Notes: generated from the letters alone by a model not told the origin. A stretch of 64,000 nucleotides of DNA from Meghimatium bilineatum (GCA_034231615.1 CM067322.1:57728938-57792937); one strand, 5' to 3'. Numbered from the stretch's first letter, positions 10,220 through 21,387 are shown. Program-made: numbers and translations.

Positions 10220-11335
10220 TTTTTTTTCTTCTTCTTCTTCTTCTTCTTTCATTCATTTGAAACATGTCTATATCTGTAATTCTGTCTCCTTAATAAAACT
10301 CACTGTCTTTTGTAGTTCATACAGTGTCCCATAGAGTTGTGATTCCAGTGTTGTTTCCTCTGGCCAATATGTCTGCCTCAGCGTTTCATGCTCAGAACAC
10401 TCTTGAAGTATATGTTTGGCACTCTGTGCTGCCTGTCCACATGTACACATGGCTGTGTTGCCAATCTTGAACTTTGTATACATGTGACTGCGGAGTCAGT
10501 TGTGTCCTGTTCTGAGACGTAGAATTATAACTTGTTCTGGTCTGTTCATAATATGATAGTCATCTTGTGTTGGTGTTTGTGGCTTTCTTATTGACTTGAT
10601 CATCTGTTTTTTTCTGATGGTAGGTGATTGGTATATCTGGTTGGTCTCAGCAGCACCTTCCTTAGCCAGTTGGTCTGCTTTTTCATTTCCTGGTATTCCA
10701 CAGTGAGAGGGTATCCACTGCATGGTTACCCTATACTGGTAAGACAATTCGCTAAGTAGTTTTTTTTAAGTCTGTTAGTTTTCCAGACTGGAGAGCTTGA
10801 AGCACTGACCTTGCATCTGTCAGGAATACAACAGGCTGTAGGCCAGAGTTGGAGTTCAGCAGTTTTTTAGCTGCCACACTAATTGCCTGGATTTCTACAT
10901 CATAATTATTGCAGAATTTTCCTGTCGGTGTTCTGATTGTATCTCTAGGCTTGTGTGGATATTCTATATATACACCTGCACCTCCATTCGTTACAGCATT
11001 CTGTGCTGACCCATCTGTGTATACTCTGACCCATATATCTTGTGGATATTCCTCATCCAGGAAACTGAGGGTGACTGTCCTTCGCTGCACACTGTTCTGT
11101 TCATCCTCGCTTAGTATTCCTTTCACATGGGTCTGAATGTATATTGACATTCCATGCCTTTCACTCCACAGGTTTATTCTGGTACAGACCTTAAGGGGCT
11201 GTCAACTTCAAGTAGGTCTGTAAGTTGTCTACGGAGTCGTTTAGCTTGATGGATAAAGCTGCTTCTTTTCAGTCGCCCCATTGCTAGATTTTGGAATCTT
11301 TCCTTCATTGGATGACTTGGCATACACTGAAACAA
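10220..11335 (-). pseudogene. Non-LTR retrotransposon, RNase H plus zinc-knuckle region
   Basis: Minus-strand order: linker (MKERFQNLAMGRLKRSSF), RNase H start (VRVYTDGSAQNAV), Glu motif (NNYDVEIQAISVAA), VVFLTDARSVLQAL, MQWIPSHCGIPGNEKADQLA, then the knuckle CTCGQAAQSAKHILQEC and tail IKETELQI, stop, and a (GAA)n 3' tail at 10225-10250. All four RNase H acidic positions are visible. Three lesions kill it: a stop upstream of the RNase H domain, one extra A in an A8 run at 10760-10767, and a TGA at 10496-10498 where the 7750-8080 copy has an Arg codon. The reverse transcriptase part is missing. Confidence 0.88.
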
Positions 11336-11382
11336 GTAAACATGAAACAATTCAACAACAAAATAACAGCACAAGGAGCATA

Positions 11383-11525
11383 ATTGTATAGATGACGTGG
11401 AATGAAGCTTCTATAAGAAGATTATAAGAAACCTCAATATAACAGCATTTCATCTACTAAGGTTTTCTGTTGCATTGGTGGTCTGTCTAGTGGGCCATTG
11501 GTGAGACCCACAGATGCAACCACAT
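11383..11525 (-). repeat. Dispersed ~145-bp repeat, copy 1
   Basis: On the minus strand this matches 32544-32686: 'tctgtgggtctcaccaatgg', 'atgcaacagaaaac', 'tatattgaggtt', 'agaagcttcat' and 'cgtcatctata' come in the same order. It has no coding signal and abuts the 5' limit of the LINE at 11335. Its nature is unknown; the other copy lies in a 400-bp insertion with a target duplication, so it is probably part of a mobile element. Confidence 0.75.
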
Positions 11526-12105
11526 GCGTATCAAGAAGTGTTATGAATATAAAAACGTGTTTTCGTCACAAAGAACACCTCCAAGGTAAAATGGTGTGAA
11601 GTTACAGTTGTGTTATTTCTTGTGACCACAAATGGAAGTCCAGTTCAATGTTTCAGGACTATTCGCATGGAATATGTGGTTTCATTCTGTACATGTTAGA
11701 GATCACAGTGTAGCCATGTGCATTTCCTGATGAAACAGTGAGACAGGATTAGCAACAGTCAGTGAGCACACAATAGCTGGTAGTAAAAAAGGAGAGTTTT
11801 CTGGAAAAAAAATAATCTAAAGGACAACTTAAACGAATTGCTATTTGCAGACGACCGAGAATTAGTAGTATCACACTGACCAAAACTTTTTTTTTTACTT
11901 TCCCTAACGTTTTTCTTGTCACTTTTAATGCGCTGTTTTTAAATCTGCAAACCAAACCGTTTTTCTCTATCAGGTTGGGATCTTTAGAAAAATGCAATGG
12001 AAGTTTTTTTTAACAATACCTACAGTATTACAACATCATTCGTAACAGAAGAAGCAGTTATGTAGGTTTGAATTTCTTTGCAGTATATATATTGTTGTTT
12101 TTAAA
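11526..12105. other. Unassigned spacer
   Basis: The 82-codon minus-strand frame at 11749-11997 has no recognised motif and is not called as a gene. Confidence 0.35.
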
Positions 12106-12109
12106 AATA

Positions 12110-13565
12110 TTTTTCCTATCTCATTACTTCTGTCTTTTCTATATTCACAGTGCTTGATATTTTGACTCCACAAGGTCAATATCTTGATGGAATCGTTCTC
12201 CATGTTCATTGCTGACTTCACCAAGGTTGTCAGGGAAAAAGTCAAGATGTGAATCGAGCATATGGATTTTGAGAGACATGTTACAACCAATAATTTTGTA
12301 TGCATTAATACAATAATTTACAATATGTACATAGTCAACAGATTTATGATTTCCCAGAAAGTTAGTGACAATAGATTTGAACGCCATTCATGCGCCAAGT
12401 TCACAAAAATTTCTCGAATTGTTTGTCTGCAATAATTTTCCTAATCTGAGGTCCTACAAGGATACCTTCCTTTATCTTTGCATAACTAACTTGAGAAAAA
12501 TTTTCTCGAAGATAAATGAAAGCTTTGCTCATTTTATCAAACGCTTTTACAAAATTCTTAATGAGCCCCAACTTTATATGTAACGGTGGTAAAATTATGT
12601 TGTTAATTAATGGCTGGTGGATTACATTTTTATGCTCCAGCTGCACATGATCCCTGATATGCAACACCTTTCTTTCATAATGTTTCTGTCCCATTCACAT
12701 AGGAGGCAACAAAATTTAGTATACGAAGTCTGCATACCCATGAGGATTGCAATAACATTTAGGTCACCACAAATCCGCCATTGGTAGCCATTGTACTTTA
12801 TTTTTGCCAAAATTATAGCAATATTGTCATACGTTTCTTTCATATGAACAAAGTAGGTGACTGGAACTGATGAAAATAAATTTCCATTATACAATAACAC
12901 AGCATTTAGACTAGTTTTGGAAGAGTCGATGAAATGTTGCCATTTGTTGACTATGTGCTCATGACTGAGGTGCAACATTAGACAGTTTACATCTTTGCAA
13001 TAGCTCTTTGGTAAGAGCGAGATGACGTATTAGATCTGAAAGTTCTGAATGGTTAATTAAGCGAACACTATCATTCACCGATATATAATCTGAGTCAGAG
13101 TTAGTTTCTAGCGCAGATGAACTATCCCTTTCTGATGGCTCACTTACGTACGACCAATATTGTTCTGGTACGATGGGTATCGGACACATGATAGAATCAT
13201 GAGGCACTAGTTTCGAATCAGATTCAATATTTGAGTAAACCACAGACTTCATTGTTTTAAAAGTGAAACCATGTATATTTGTCAAGTGGAAGTAGCAATC
13301 AGTAGCATGATTTTTAGGTTCACGCCATATAACTGGAACTCCAAAAGACATCGACTGAAAGTTAGGTGATTTTCATAACCAACCTGCCAATATATTTGCA
13401 CAAGTCGAACAAACTGCATTTGGCTTCCAAGATTTATTTGCATCATCAACTTTCGAATCAAAATAAAGTTCATATGCTAGTAATGGTGTAAAGTTTTTCT
13501 TGTGGACACGATCGGTAAAATATTCGCACAGGTAACAGAATAAATCAGCAGATATTCTTCAACAT
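12110..13565 (-). pseudogene. Decayed member of a multicopy invertebrate ORF family of unknown function
   Basis: Minus-strand pieces, in order: N-terminal Cys motif (CYLCEYFTDRVHKKNFTPLL, then VCSTCANILAGW), VPVIWREPKNHATDCYFH, an acidic linker, HSELSDLIRHLALTKE, FIDSSKTSLNAVLLYNGN, WRICGDLNVIAILMGMQ, TKFCCLLCEWDRN, ILPPLHIKLGLIKNFVKA, FLGNHKSVDYVHIVNYC, and NLGEVSNEHGERFHQDI. I recognise this as a protein family found in many copies in arthropod, cnidarian and mollusc genomes, usually unnamed and transposon-like in distribution. The copy spans nearly the family's full length but has at least four frame breaks and an early TGA after LAGW. No terminal repeats were identified. Confidence 0.7.
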
Positions 13566-13800
13566 CTAGAAGCAATATTTCGCTCAGAATATTTCAAAAT
13601 ACAGTAACTGTTTGAAAAATAGTGCAACATGTCAGACATGTTTTAGCAGTATAAAAAGTAGAATTATTTTGCATTATATAAATTTTTAAAAAGGTATATT
13701 GTATAAATGAAACAGAACATATAATGGTTATCCCAAAAAATATAAATTCACAAATATGAAATCAGCGCTAGAAACTGACCCCAAAAAAAACTTATTCTTG
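13566..13800. other. AT-rich spacer
   Basis: No feature recognised. Confidence 0.35.
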
Positions 13801-13804
13801 TATA

Positions 13805-13943
13805 CGAAAGTAAAATGTTGTTGAACAGTCTCACCAGAAGAGCAACTACAAAGACAAATAGACATATTTCTTTAAACATGCCAAACGTTTAACATGAAGA
13901 TAAATATAGAAAAGACAGAAGTAATGAGATAGGAAGATTAGAG

Positions 13944-14041
<98 letters not shown>

Positions 14042-14650
14042 CATATATATACTGGAAATAGCAGACTTAAACAAGTGACAGAATTCACATACCTAAAAAG
14101 CAATATCATAGCAGACAACAAGAGCAGCAAAGAAATACACAATAGATGTAGTAAAGCATACAAAGCCCCAGGGCAAATGACACCAATCTTCAGAAACAAA
14201 AATGTAGATTTAAACACCAAAATAACACTAAAAAAACGATAACTATGCCAACGATGTGCTGCCAAAGCCAGTCATGGACAACGACAGCACAAGACAAACG
14301 TAATCTTGTGACAGGTGAAACGGCATGCTTACGCAGAATCCTAGGAATATCGCTAAGAGACAGATTGAGGAATGAGGACAGTAGACAAAAAACTGGCACC
14401 ACCCCAATCTTGGAATATATTCAACCGATCAAATGGTTTGCACACTTCAGCAGAGTACCATACCACAGAAAACTATGCTACACAGATACAGTGATGGTAA
14501 ACCGAGGTCGACCACGAAAACAATGTACCACCGAAATATAAGAGGCGACAAAATCCACAATATACTCAGCACACACAAGGGCCATCTCCATACTTTTCTA
14601 CCCCTGAACCTGAAAGGCAACAAAGGGTTTATCAAATAGATAAGATATAT
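13805..14650 (+). pseudogene. LINE (RTE-like) reverse transcriptase to 3' end, split by an (AT)n tract
   Basis: Plus-strand order: [17 protein letters not shown] (reverse-transcriptase palm/thumb), the AT microsatellite, [22 protein letters not shown], then LVTGETACLRRILGISLR, PIKWFAHFSRV and NRGRPRKQ. The same 3' UTR as at 1-480 follows and ends near 14645. Several stops. Upstream domains are absent. The microsatellite occupies the place of a short conserved linker, so the tract probably grew inside the element after insertion. Confidence 0.8.
13947..14036. repeat. (AT)n microsatellite
   Basis: About 90 bp of pure AT dinucleotides. Minus-strand 'YIYIYI' frames are artefacts. Confidence 0.97.
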
Positions 14651-14912
14651 AGACTATCTTAGCTCAAACTTCGAACTCACTCTGATGACAACAGGAAGAG
14701 GTGGTCCATATGCAAGCCCCCGCCCCTAGTCCTCCAAATGCTCAGAATATGACAATCAAAGCAGTCATTGAATGTTAGATGTCATAATAACTGGCAGACG
14801 TTGCTCCACTGAAACGACATGAAAGGTATAATGTTAAATATACGCACATGTGGTTAATCATAAATAAGCACTAGCATGGATATGGATGCCGTAATAGTGG
14901 ATTAAAAATTCG

Positions 14913-15026
14913 GTGCTGTTTGATGTTGGTCAGAAACTTGGATCCACACAACAGTTGTACATTCTCAGGAACTGAAAACTGGTGCCTTATGTCTCCACCA
15001 GACAGCATATTTGATGCTCTTGTATA
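14913..15026 (-). CDS. FOXRED1: FOXRED1-like exon (after the FAD-binding exon)
   Basis: FOXRED1 is an FAD-dependent oxidoreductase of mitochondria needed for complex I assembly. After a minus-strand acceptor (AAAATTGCAG) the exon reads YTRASNMLSGGDIRHQFSVP, then ENVQLLCGSKFLTNIKQH. This aligns with the conserved stretch that follows the ERDPT motif in FOXRED1 (the human protein has YSQASTGLSVGG, then QQFSLPENIQ). It starts in phase 0, exactly matching the phase-0 end of the exon at 21685. I see no GT donor after KQH, one codon is missing after the PENVQL block, and a conserved Gly is replaced (GGD). It may be decaying or part of a diverged duplicate. Confidence 0.7.
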
Positions 15027-15086
15027 CTGCAATTTTATCAAGCAAAAATTACTCTTAAATTTATTCTTAAATTTATTCTATTACTT

Positions 15087-15265
15087 GAGGAGAGCGGTGG
15101 TCTAGATGATAGAGAGCTTGCTTACTATCACCGGGTTACAGTGTGCAAGGTTCAGAACCACATCCAGACACACAAATTTTGGTTGTGATTTATCACATGA
15201 CACGACCATTCTTCCGGTCAACCCAGCTGTAAATGAGTACCTGACTTATGAGTTAATTCATTTAT
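15087..15265 (+). mobile_element. tRNA-derived SINE
   Basis: A-box-like 'gtggtctagatgatagag' and B-box-like 'ggttcagaacc' lie about 45 bp apart. A conserved-looking body follows ('gtcaacccagctgtaaatga', then 'gtacctgac') of the kind seen in many molluscan SINEs. It lies just upstream of a BovB-like LINE end. Confidence 0.7.
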
Positions 15266-15480
15266 AGGTACCATGCCGTCCAGCGTAGGTGATCATGTCT
15301 CTCCACAATCCTCTATTATGCATTTAAATATAGTTTCTGATGATTCTGCATCATGCCAGGCTTTCAAGTCATCCAACATTTTCTCACGTTGTCTTCCTCT
15401 GTCTCTCTTACCCTCGATCTTTCTAGTTGTCACGATGTTCTCAAGCCCACCTCTTCTATAACATGACCCAGAAACTGTGA
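15266..15480 (-). pseudogene. BovB/RTE-type LINE C-terminus
   Basis: The minus strand reads ENIVTTRKIEGKRDRGRQRE, KMLDDLKAWHDAESSE, and a terminal stretch ending at the 'cgctggacggcatgg' 3' end shared with 43080-43320 and 45825-45915. Frameshifted and 5' truncated. Confidence 0.8.
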
Positions 15481-15489
15481 TTGTTATCT

Positions 15490-15960
15490 AATACAGTTAA
15501 TAAGTTCCCTACTTGATTTTTCATATACTAGGAACGGAATTGATCTCTCTATGTGACACGTCCTTTACAGAACGTTGTCCTCACTGCAACTATGTAAGCC
15601 TCTCAGTTCTGTGCAAGCTGCCCATCTCTTCCAGTGCCATTTTCAGAAGATCTTCGATGTCATGTGTGCATCATAGTCTTGGTTTGCCTCTTGTTTTCTC
15701 TGGAACTTTCCATCATGAGTTTCTTGGCACAGATACGTCTCAACAGTGTTGCCATTGCTTTCTGAACTGGTACTGGTCGCTTATCAGTTACCATCCTTCG
15801 TGCACCCTCAGCCCAATACGGGGCCTTTCCAAATCCAACCTTCAAAACCGTTGTTGATAATACCATCTTCCACCGTCTCTGCCAGCAGTTATGTGTATGG
15901 TAGCGAAGGGTGTCCACTCGGAGAGTTGTTTCACGTAGTTCAGCCGACTATCCAAGGGAA
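15490..15960 (-). pseudogene. RTE-like LINE C-terminus, second family
   Basis: Minus-strand fragments include KAMATLLRRICAKKLM, RENKRQTKTMMHTDIEDLL and KMALEEMGSLHRTERLT. The last part matches the copy at 29185-29330 (DIEDHLNITLAEAVQ). Many stops. Confidence 0.65.
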
Positions 15961-16602
15961 TTGGTCACTTCATCTAATAGTTGCTACAGCTTAGTATATG
16001 AAGAGCTATCTTTATCCCCAATGGCAGTTTGCTGACATGGGACCTACCTTTACCTTTACTTTACTGCCAAATTTCCAGATGAACTTTAAATCTGATATTA
16101 TAAATTAAATTATGAATAACGCCTAAGTATTGGTCCACACCTGAAAGTGGAGCAAAGAATAGAAACACTGTTTTTTTTCTTCCAAGCATATCATAAGAGG
16201 TGACTAAGAAGTTTATGTGGTAGAGTTGGATATCCAATACAGGGTCAAAGTAACCCAGCAGTCAAGTGGGTATCATATAAACCCAGCAGGTTTAATAACC
16301 CAGCAGTCATGTAAGGTATCGTATAAAAGTTTTAAACAATAACACAACACATTACGCTCTCCAGACAACATCCTGCTAATCTGCAGATGTCTGTGAACAA
16401 ATATGGAAGCAGAAAAAGCAGACGATTTATGAATCAAAATTCTTCGTCCCCCCTCTAGCAAAACAGAACTTGCCACTTAGAGCTATCAAACAAGTGAAAA
16501 TTGTATATGCTCCCCACCCCAAGTATTTTAAAAAATAAACAAATATAATTAAGATAAAGGAAAAGTTGTTTTTAAAGAAACCTATCCCCATCTCAGCAGT
16601 CA
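15961..16602. repeat. Low-complexity spacer with a dispersed repeat and SINE-like copy F
   Basis: 16185-16250 ('tatcataagaggtgactaag', then 'ttatgtggtagagttgga') resembles 42180-42235. 16330-16430 carries the SINE-like landmarks 'aacacaacacatta', 'acatcctgctaat' and 'gaacaaa'. A short 'acccagcag' repeat lies at 16250-16310. Nothing coding. Confidence 0.5.
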
Positions 16603-16745
16603 TTGTACAACCTTGCCATTAGTGTATATGAAACAGTCGGACAACCTTGCCGTCCGTGTATATGAAACAGTCGGACAACCTTGCCATCAGTGTATATGAA
16701 ACAGTCTGACAACTTTGCCATCAGTGTATATGAAACAGTCTGCAA
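16603..16745. repeat. 34-bp tandem repeat, 4 copies
   Basis: The unit joins 'tgtatatgaaacagtcggac' to 'aaccttgccatcag'. Copies differ at one to three bases. Confidence 0.92.
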
Positions 16746-16796
16746 ATGTTTCATGTTATTCTAAGAATTCAATCAGCTCAAATTCTAGTCTGTCTG

Positions 16797-17070
16797 TATA
16801 TGTAACAATCACAGTAACCAAAAGTGTAACAATCACTGTAACCAGAAGTGTAACAATCACAGTAACCAGAAGTGTAACAATCACAGTAACCAGAAGTGTA
16901 ACAATCACAGTAACCAGAAGTGTAACAATCACAGTAACCAGAAGTGTAACAATCACTGTAACCAGAAGTGTAACAATCACAGTAACCAGAAGTGTAACAA
17001 TCACAGTAACTAGAAGTGTAACAATCACAGTAACCAGAAGTGTAACAATCACAGTAACTAAAAGCATAAC
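16797..17070. repeat. 24-bp minisatellite, ~11 copies
   Basis: The unit is 'gtaacaatcacagtaaccag' + 'aagt'. Being divisible by three, it opens frames on both strands (VTITVTRS on plus, LLVTVIVT on minus). These are artefacts of the repeat. Confidence 0.93.
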
Positions 17071-17151
17071 AATCCTGCTTCAGTTCAATGAACAATATAA
17101 TATAGAAGCATCGAAGATTTATTATTAAATAAAAATAATAATGCAGCATAC

Positions 17152-17268
17152 AGGAATTGAACCAGGTCATCTTAGATGACACCTACTTGCCTCGCAACTT
17201 TGATGTGATCGTTGACTCAAGTTGTGAGGTGGGTAGGCATCATCTGAGTGCTCCTGGTTCAAATTCTA
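17152..17268. repeat. Imperfect ~47-bp inverted repeat
   Basis: Left arm 17152-17198 and right arm 17221-17268 are about 80 percent complementary around a 22-bp centre. Both arms end in a B-box-like GGTTCAAAT or its complement, so this may be two tRNA-like heads in opposite orientation or a hairpin element. Confidence 0.7.
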
Positions 17269-17452
17269 TTTCCTACATTGTTATTTTTTTCAGTTGGATG
17301 CACAGTTTAGCTGGTGCCAGCCCCTTAATGTATGTTCTATCCAACGCTAGCATCTTTTCTTAAATCCTGGATTCACAGTTGCTTGCGTAGTTCTTGCTAT
17401 GAGTTCCGAATTCATCTGCATGTTTCCTAGGTCATAAGAGAGCACAGAAAAA

Positions 17453-17640
17453 GTGACACTGTTATCTTCCTCTTCTTCTTCAGCTTTCATTCTCAAACTC
17501 CTGCTATATCTCTCTTGTTGCAGGACAATGGTCCTACTAGATTTTCAGCAGTATGTAGTCCAGAGAATGGAAATGTGTTGTATCACCATTTTACTTTCAC
17601 CAATAACCCAACACATCTGTCTTTGGTTGACACTGTTACC
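17453..17640 (-). mobile_element. SINE-like dispersed repeat, copy G (minus)
   Basis: The reverse complement matches copy A (595-747) over most of its length, including the block around 'ctggactaca' and the (GAA)n tail, seen here as 'cttcctcttcttcttc' at 17467-17482. The short plus-strand frames over it are shared with the minus-strand frame at 487-774 because both read the repeat. Confidence 0.75.
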
Positions 17641-17724
17641 TGCCACACATGTCCTAAGAGACAATTAAAGAGATTTTGGGATAGAGTTTTGTGTCCCATC
17701 CCATAAGGGATCAGAGTGAACCAT

Positions 17725-17965
17725 AAGCCGTGCTAAAGTCGAATGTGTCAGGCCAAACATCACAGATAACGTGGCCAAACATCACAGATAACGCAGAAAA
17801 ACTGTAAACCATGACACAGCACATTCTGTTCTCTTGACTGTTTCTCAAATACTACATGTTTCCTATTAAGGAAGTTGTACAGAAGGGAGGTGCTATTTGT
17901 TTTCTAGACTCTATTCTGCTAATCTGTAGGAGTTTGAGAACAAAAGAAGAAGTTCTTAATTTTAA
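17725..17965 (+). mobile_element. SINE-like dispersed repeat, copy E
   Basis: The start 'tcgaatgtgtcaggcca', an internal duplication of 'aacatcacagataac', then 'gacacagcacatt', 'attctgctaatctg' and 'gagtttgagaac' follow copy A, with a GAAGAAG tail near 17950. About 60 extra bases sit in the middle. Confidence 0.6.
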
Positions 17966-18039
17966 TAAAGTTAACACCCTTTTAATCATGCCTTTAGCTA
18001 TTATCTCCCTTTCACTTTTACATTCTACAAAAATAAATA

Positions 18040-18534
18040 CAGTCATCCCTCAGTTATCGCGGTTAATAGGGACCAGAACCAATCGTGATAAGTGAAAAAC
18101 TGCGAAGTAGTGTTATCCTCTCATTTTATCACACGTACATTTGTTGTGTATGTATAATATCAATAAGTGAATATAAAACCATATAAGTGTATATGTTATC
18201 ATTAGAACATTAAAGAATAGTTTCAAACATGTAAATAAAATATTAATAGCATAAAGAACACACATAAAATAATGTATAAATAATATAAATATGATACGTG
18301 TGTGTGTAAAATATGTAGATTTAACTAAGGTGTACATACTGTAAATATGTTTTTAGAAATCCGTGATGTACTGAGGCCGCGATAAATGTACTGAAGCTGT
18401 GATAAATGTACTGAGGCTGCGATAAATGAACTGAGGCTGCGAAAAATGTACTGAGGCTGCGATAAATGTACTGAGGCTGTGATAAATGTACTGAGGCTGT
18501 GATAAATGAACCGTGAAGTAGCGAGGGATGACTG
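18040..18534. mobile_element. TA-flanked MITE (Tc1/mariner-type ends)
   Basis: Both ends carry CAGTCATCCCTC as inverted termini, directly flanked by TA (18038-18039 and 18535-18536). Subterminal 'tatcgcggtt' and 'aactgcgaagtagt' are typical of widespread pogo/mariner-type MITEs. No transposase. The interior includes a 20-bp tandem array. Confidence 0.82.
18365..18510. repeat. 20-bp tandem repeat inside the MITE
   Basis: About seven copies of 'ctgaggctgcgataaatgta' (20 bp). The unit resembles the MITE's own subterminal 'gcgataaatg' sequence and probably arose by local amplification of it. Confidence 0.9.
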
Positions 18535-18559
18535 TAAACAAACTTTGTGCTTATATTGG

Positions 18560-19987
18560 ACATGTACTAAGAATAAATGAAGAATGTTGAAAGTGCAGCC
18601 AAAAGACTAAATGGAGATTTAAGAAGACTACATGAGTATTGTCAAACATGGAAACTGAAAGTAAACTGTGAGAAAACTATCTATACCATCTTTACCAAAC
18701 GTCATAAAGTAGCCAAAGAAAGTATCAGTCTATGGTTGGACACACAGAAATTGCCAAGAGAAGAACATCCCACATATCTTGGAATCACGCTTGATCTGCA
18801 GCTCACCCTCAAGAAGCATGTAGAAAATATCAAAAATAAAGCACTTACACGATTACAACTACTGAAAAGACTCACATGCACATCTTGGGGATCATACAAG
18901 GATACCCTTAGAGGATTATATCTTGGGTACTGCTTTAGAATACAACAGTGCACTCCTTACAACATGTTCCAAGACAAATGTAGAATCTCTAGACAGAGTG
19001 CAGAACAATGCCCTACGTCTTATTATTGGAGCAATGAGATCTACACCAATGGCTGCATATGAAATACATACAAATGTAGAACCCCTTTAGATGCGGAGAG
19101 ATATGGCTGCCTTGGAAGTTTATGAAAGAAGCAAAAGAATGAACAAAGAACACTCAAATAAACAACTTGTAGAAAACTGGCAACCAAACTACAGATTAAA
19201 ACAAAAGTCAGTCCTTAGACATGTCAATGAAATAAAAGACAGCTATCACTTCCCAGACAAAAGACAAGAACTGCAAAGAGTAGAAAAATATTAACCACCA
19301 CACACAAGTTTTAAATTACCGGCAAATCAAGACACAATTAAGAGATAATGCAACAGAAAGTTCCGACCCAGTAAGTCTTATGAAAGCAACACAGAAAACA
19401 ATAGACACCTACCCAGAACAATGGATCCATGTCTATACAGATGGGTCTGCTTTTATAGCCACCATCAAAGCATGTTATGGTGTCTATATAGAATATCCAG
19501 ACAAAGTGTGGAGATATGAGATATGTTCTAACTATGAAGCTGAAATACCAGCACTAGAAGTTTCCTTGTACCACATGAAAATTGGATGAACAGATGGGCC
19601 ATGGGAAACACCGGGAGGGAAATCTATAAATATATTACCAGCCCAAATCCTAAAGACAACATAAACCTCCTGGGAAGGAAAGACCAGAGTATCATCTTCA
19701 GAATGCGCACACAACATGTACAGCTTAACAATCACCTAAAGTGAATACAACCACAACACACTCCAGGGTGCTGGATGTGCACTCATCCCTATGAAATTGT
19801 TGACCACCACCTTTTTGAATGCCCAGCGCTGGAGGACATCAGGAAAATGCTTCTCCCTACAGGGCCAGATAATGGAACAAAACAACAGCTAACAACAAAC
19901 ACATGCATATATACCACAATGGCAGTGGGTCAAAGGGCATGAGCCCATGGACCGCTGGACCAGCAACCAACCAACCAACCAACCAAG
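18560..19987 (+). pseudogene. I/jockey-type LINE, reverse transcriptase thumb to 3' end
   Basis: Plus-strand order: RRLHEYCQTWKLKVNCEKT, HPTYLGITLDLQLTLKKHVE, NKALTRLQLLKRLT (18577-19062), a linker (MRRDMAALEVYERSKRM), RNase H start (HVYTDGSAF, NYEAEIPALEV), a large internal loss, then a Cys/His knuckle (CTHPYEIVDHHLFECP) and an (AACC)n tail at about 19965-19987. Frame breaks near 18945, 19290 and 19590. The RNase H domain lacks its later acidic motifs. The same 3' end recurs as the fresh insertion at 58422-58778. Confidence 0.87.
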
Positions 19988-20055
19988 AATTAATGAAATT
20001 AGACTGTCATTACAAACATTAACTGACTGAATTTTATGATTTATATTTAGTTATA

Positions 20056-20229
20056 CAATGGAAATCCCTTTATACCAATTCTATTATAACAAATTTCCCC
20101 ATATAACAACACTTTTCAAGATCCCCAATTATATTTATTCTATATTGTTTGTACTGTATATACAGAATTACTGTTATTACATACACATTTTGTCGGTCTG
20201 GACCACGTTGTTATAACAGGATTCGACTG
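20056..20229. mobile_element. MITE, copy 1
   Basis: Termini near 'ggaaatccctttata' and 'tataacaggattcgactg' are inverted and flanked by TA. The interior matches 46761-46933, including 'ccccaattatatttattc' and 'ctgttattacatacata'-like blocks. 174 bp, non-coding. Confidence 0.75.
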
Positions 20230-20790
20230 TACAACCTTAGTGACAAACTTCATTGATTGTGAAAACTGTTGCTATATTTAAGACATATAGCAACCATAGT
20301 GATAATATTACCAAGACTAACTCATCTAGAATAGCACATTATTTTAAAATGGCTGCACCCACATAATACAGTCTATTGACAACATTTATGAGTATTATTC
20401 TTGCAATATTAAAAATTCTGAAAAATGAGCTTTTTTTTATATATGAAGAATTTCATTTCACAGTATCTCTTACACTTGTATTCAATGTGGGGAAACACTA
20501 TTAACTAATCCTCACACTTAGAATCCTAAAATTACACTCAGCGTTACAATAAGTAGAATTTCACTCGTGAAATAAGTCTAGGACTTTCACATTTATTTGG
20601 AAAATGGAAACATTCATTATAGCACATTTCCAATTTCAAAGCTGGCACATGCTTTTTTAATGGCACGTGATAGATTTTATACTTACTTTTAAAGTTGGTG
20701 ATGTTAATATCTAAAAAATGTGCAAATGTCCTTGGTAATGGAAGATAAGTATATTTTGGAATGAAGATCAGTAAAGTGTTACGGTAAGTA
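20230..20790. other. Unassigned spacer
   Basis: The 86-codon minus-strand frame at 20544-20804 has no recognisable motif and is not called. Confidence 0.35.
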
Positions 20791-21387
20791 CAGCTAGTAC
20801 TCAACTTACGACCACGATCTATTCCAACAGACTGGTCATAACATGATTTAGTCGTAAGTTGAGTACGCTATGTGTACAGTTATGTAAAGTGATGTTATAA
20901 AAATATTTAAGTTAAATTATATCATAAATTTCTTGTATTATTGTTATAAATCATAAATTTCAATGTTCATTTTGTGCCATTTGTATCATCTCTACACCAT
21001 TTTGTTTCTTATTTTTACATCACCAGGTTTACGAAAAACACTGCATAAACTGTACATGTAGTAAGCCCGCTAGGTAATGTTTGCGCAGTTTACATTTTCA
21101 AACTCTAAAGGGCTCTCCAATCAACAAGCTTTAGCCATGCTTGGGAAAGTCAATGAACCTATGGTTATTGAGTGTGACTGTTTTATTTCTTAGAAATTTA
21201 TGATGCCAACTAGCAGCATACCATCATCATATCATCATGCCTCCCTTTCCTTAGTTAACGACCGCCTATGATTGCAGACAATACAGTTAAACTGATAAAT
21301 GAGGCAGAAATAAATCTGAAATTTAATACATGTATGGCTAGTGATTGTGGTCATAAAGTCGAATGGTCGTAAGTCAATTTCTCTCTG
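20791..21387. mobile_element. TA-flanked MITE with an internal hairpin
   Basis: Imperfect inverted ends (left begins CAGCTAGTACTC, right complement begins CAGAGAGAAATT) share ACTTACGACCA and are flanked by TA. Near the left end a perfect 16-bp inverted repeat (20798-20813 and 20851-20866) would form a hairpin. No transposase. Confidence 0.65.

Noticed and set aside
13889-14074. 'YIYIYI' frames, and the same at 34718-35123
   Set aside because: Pure (AT)n microsatellites.
15660-15994. Overlapping 85- and 82-codon frames as host genes
   Set aside because: The minus-strand frame is a LINE tail and the plus-strand frame is its shadow.
16715-17182. Frames rich in VTITVTRS / LLVTVIVT / YCDCYTSG
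   Set aside because: Three frames of the same 24-bp minisatellite.
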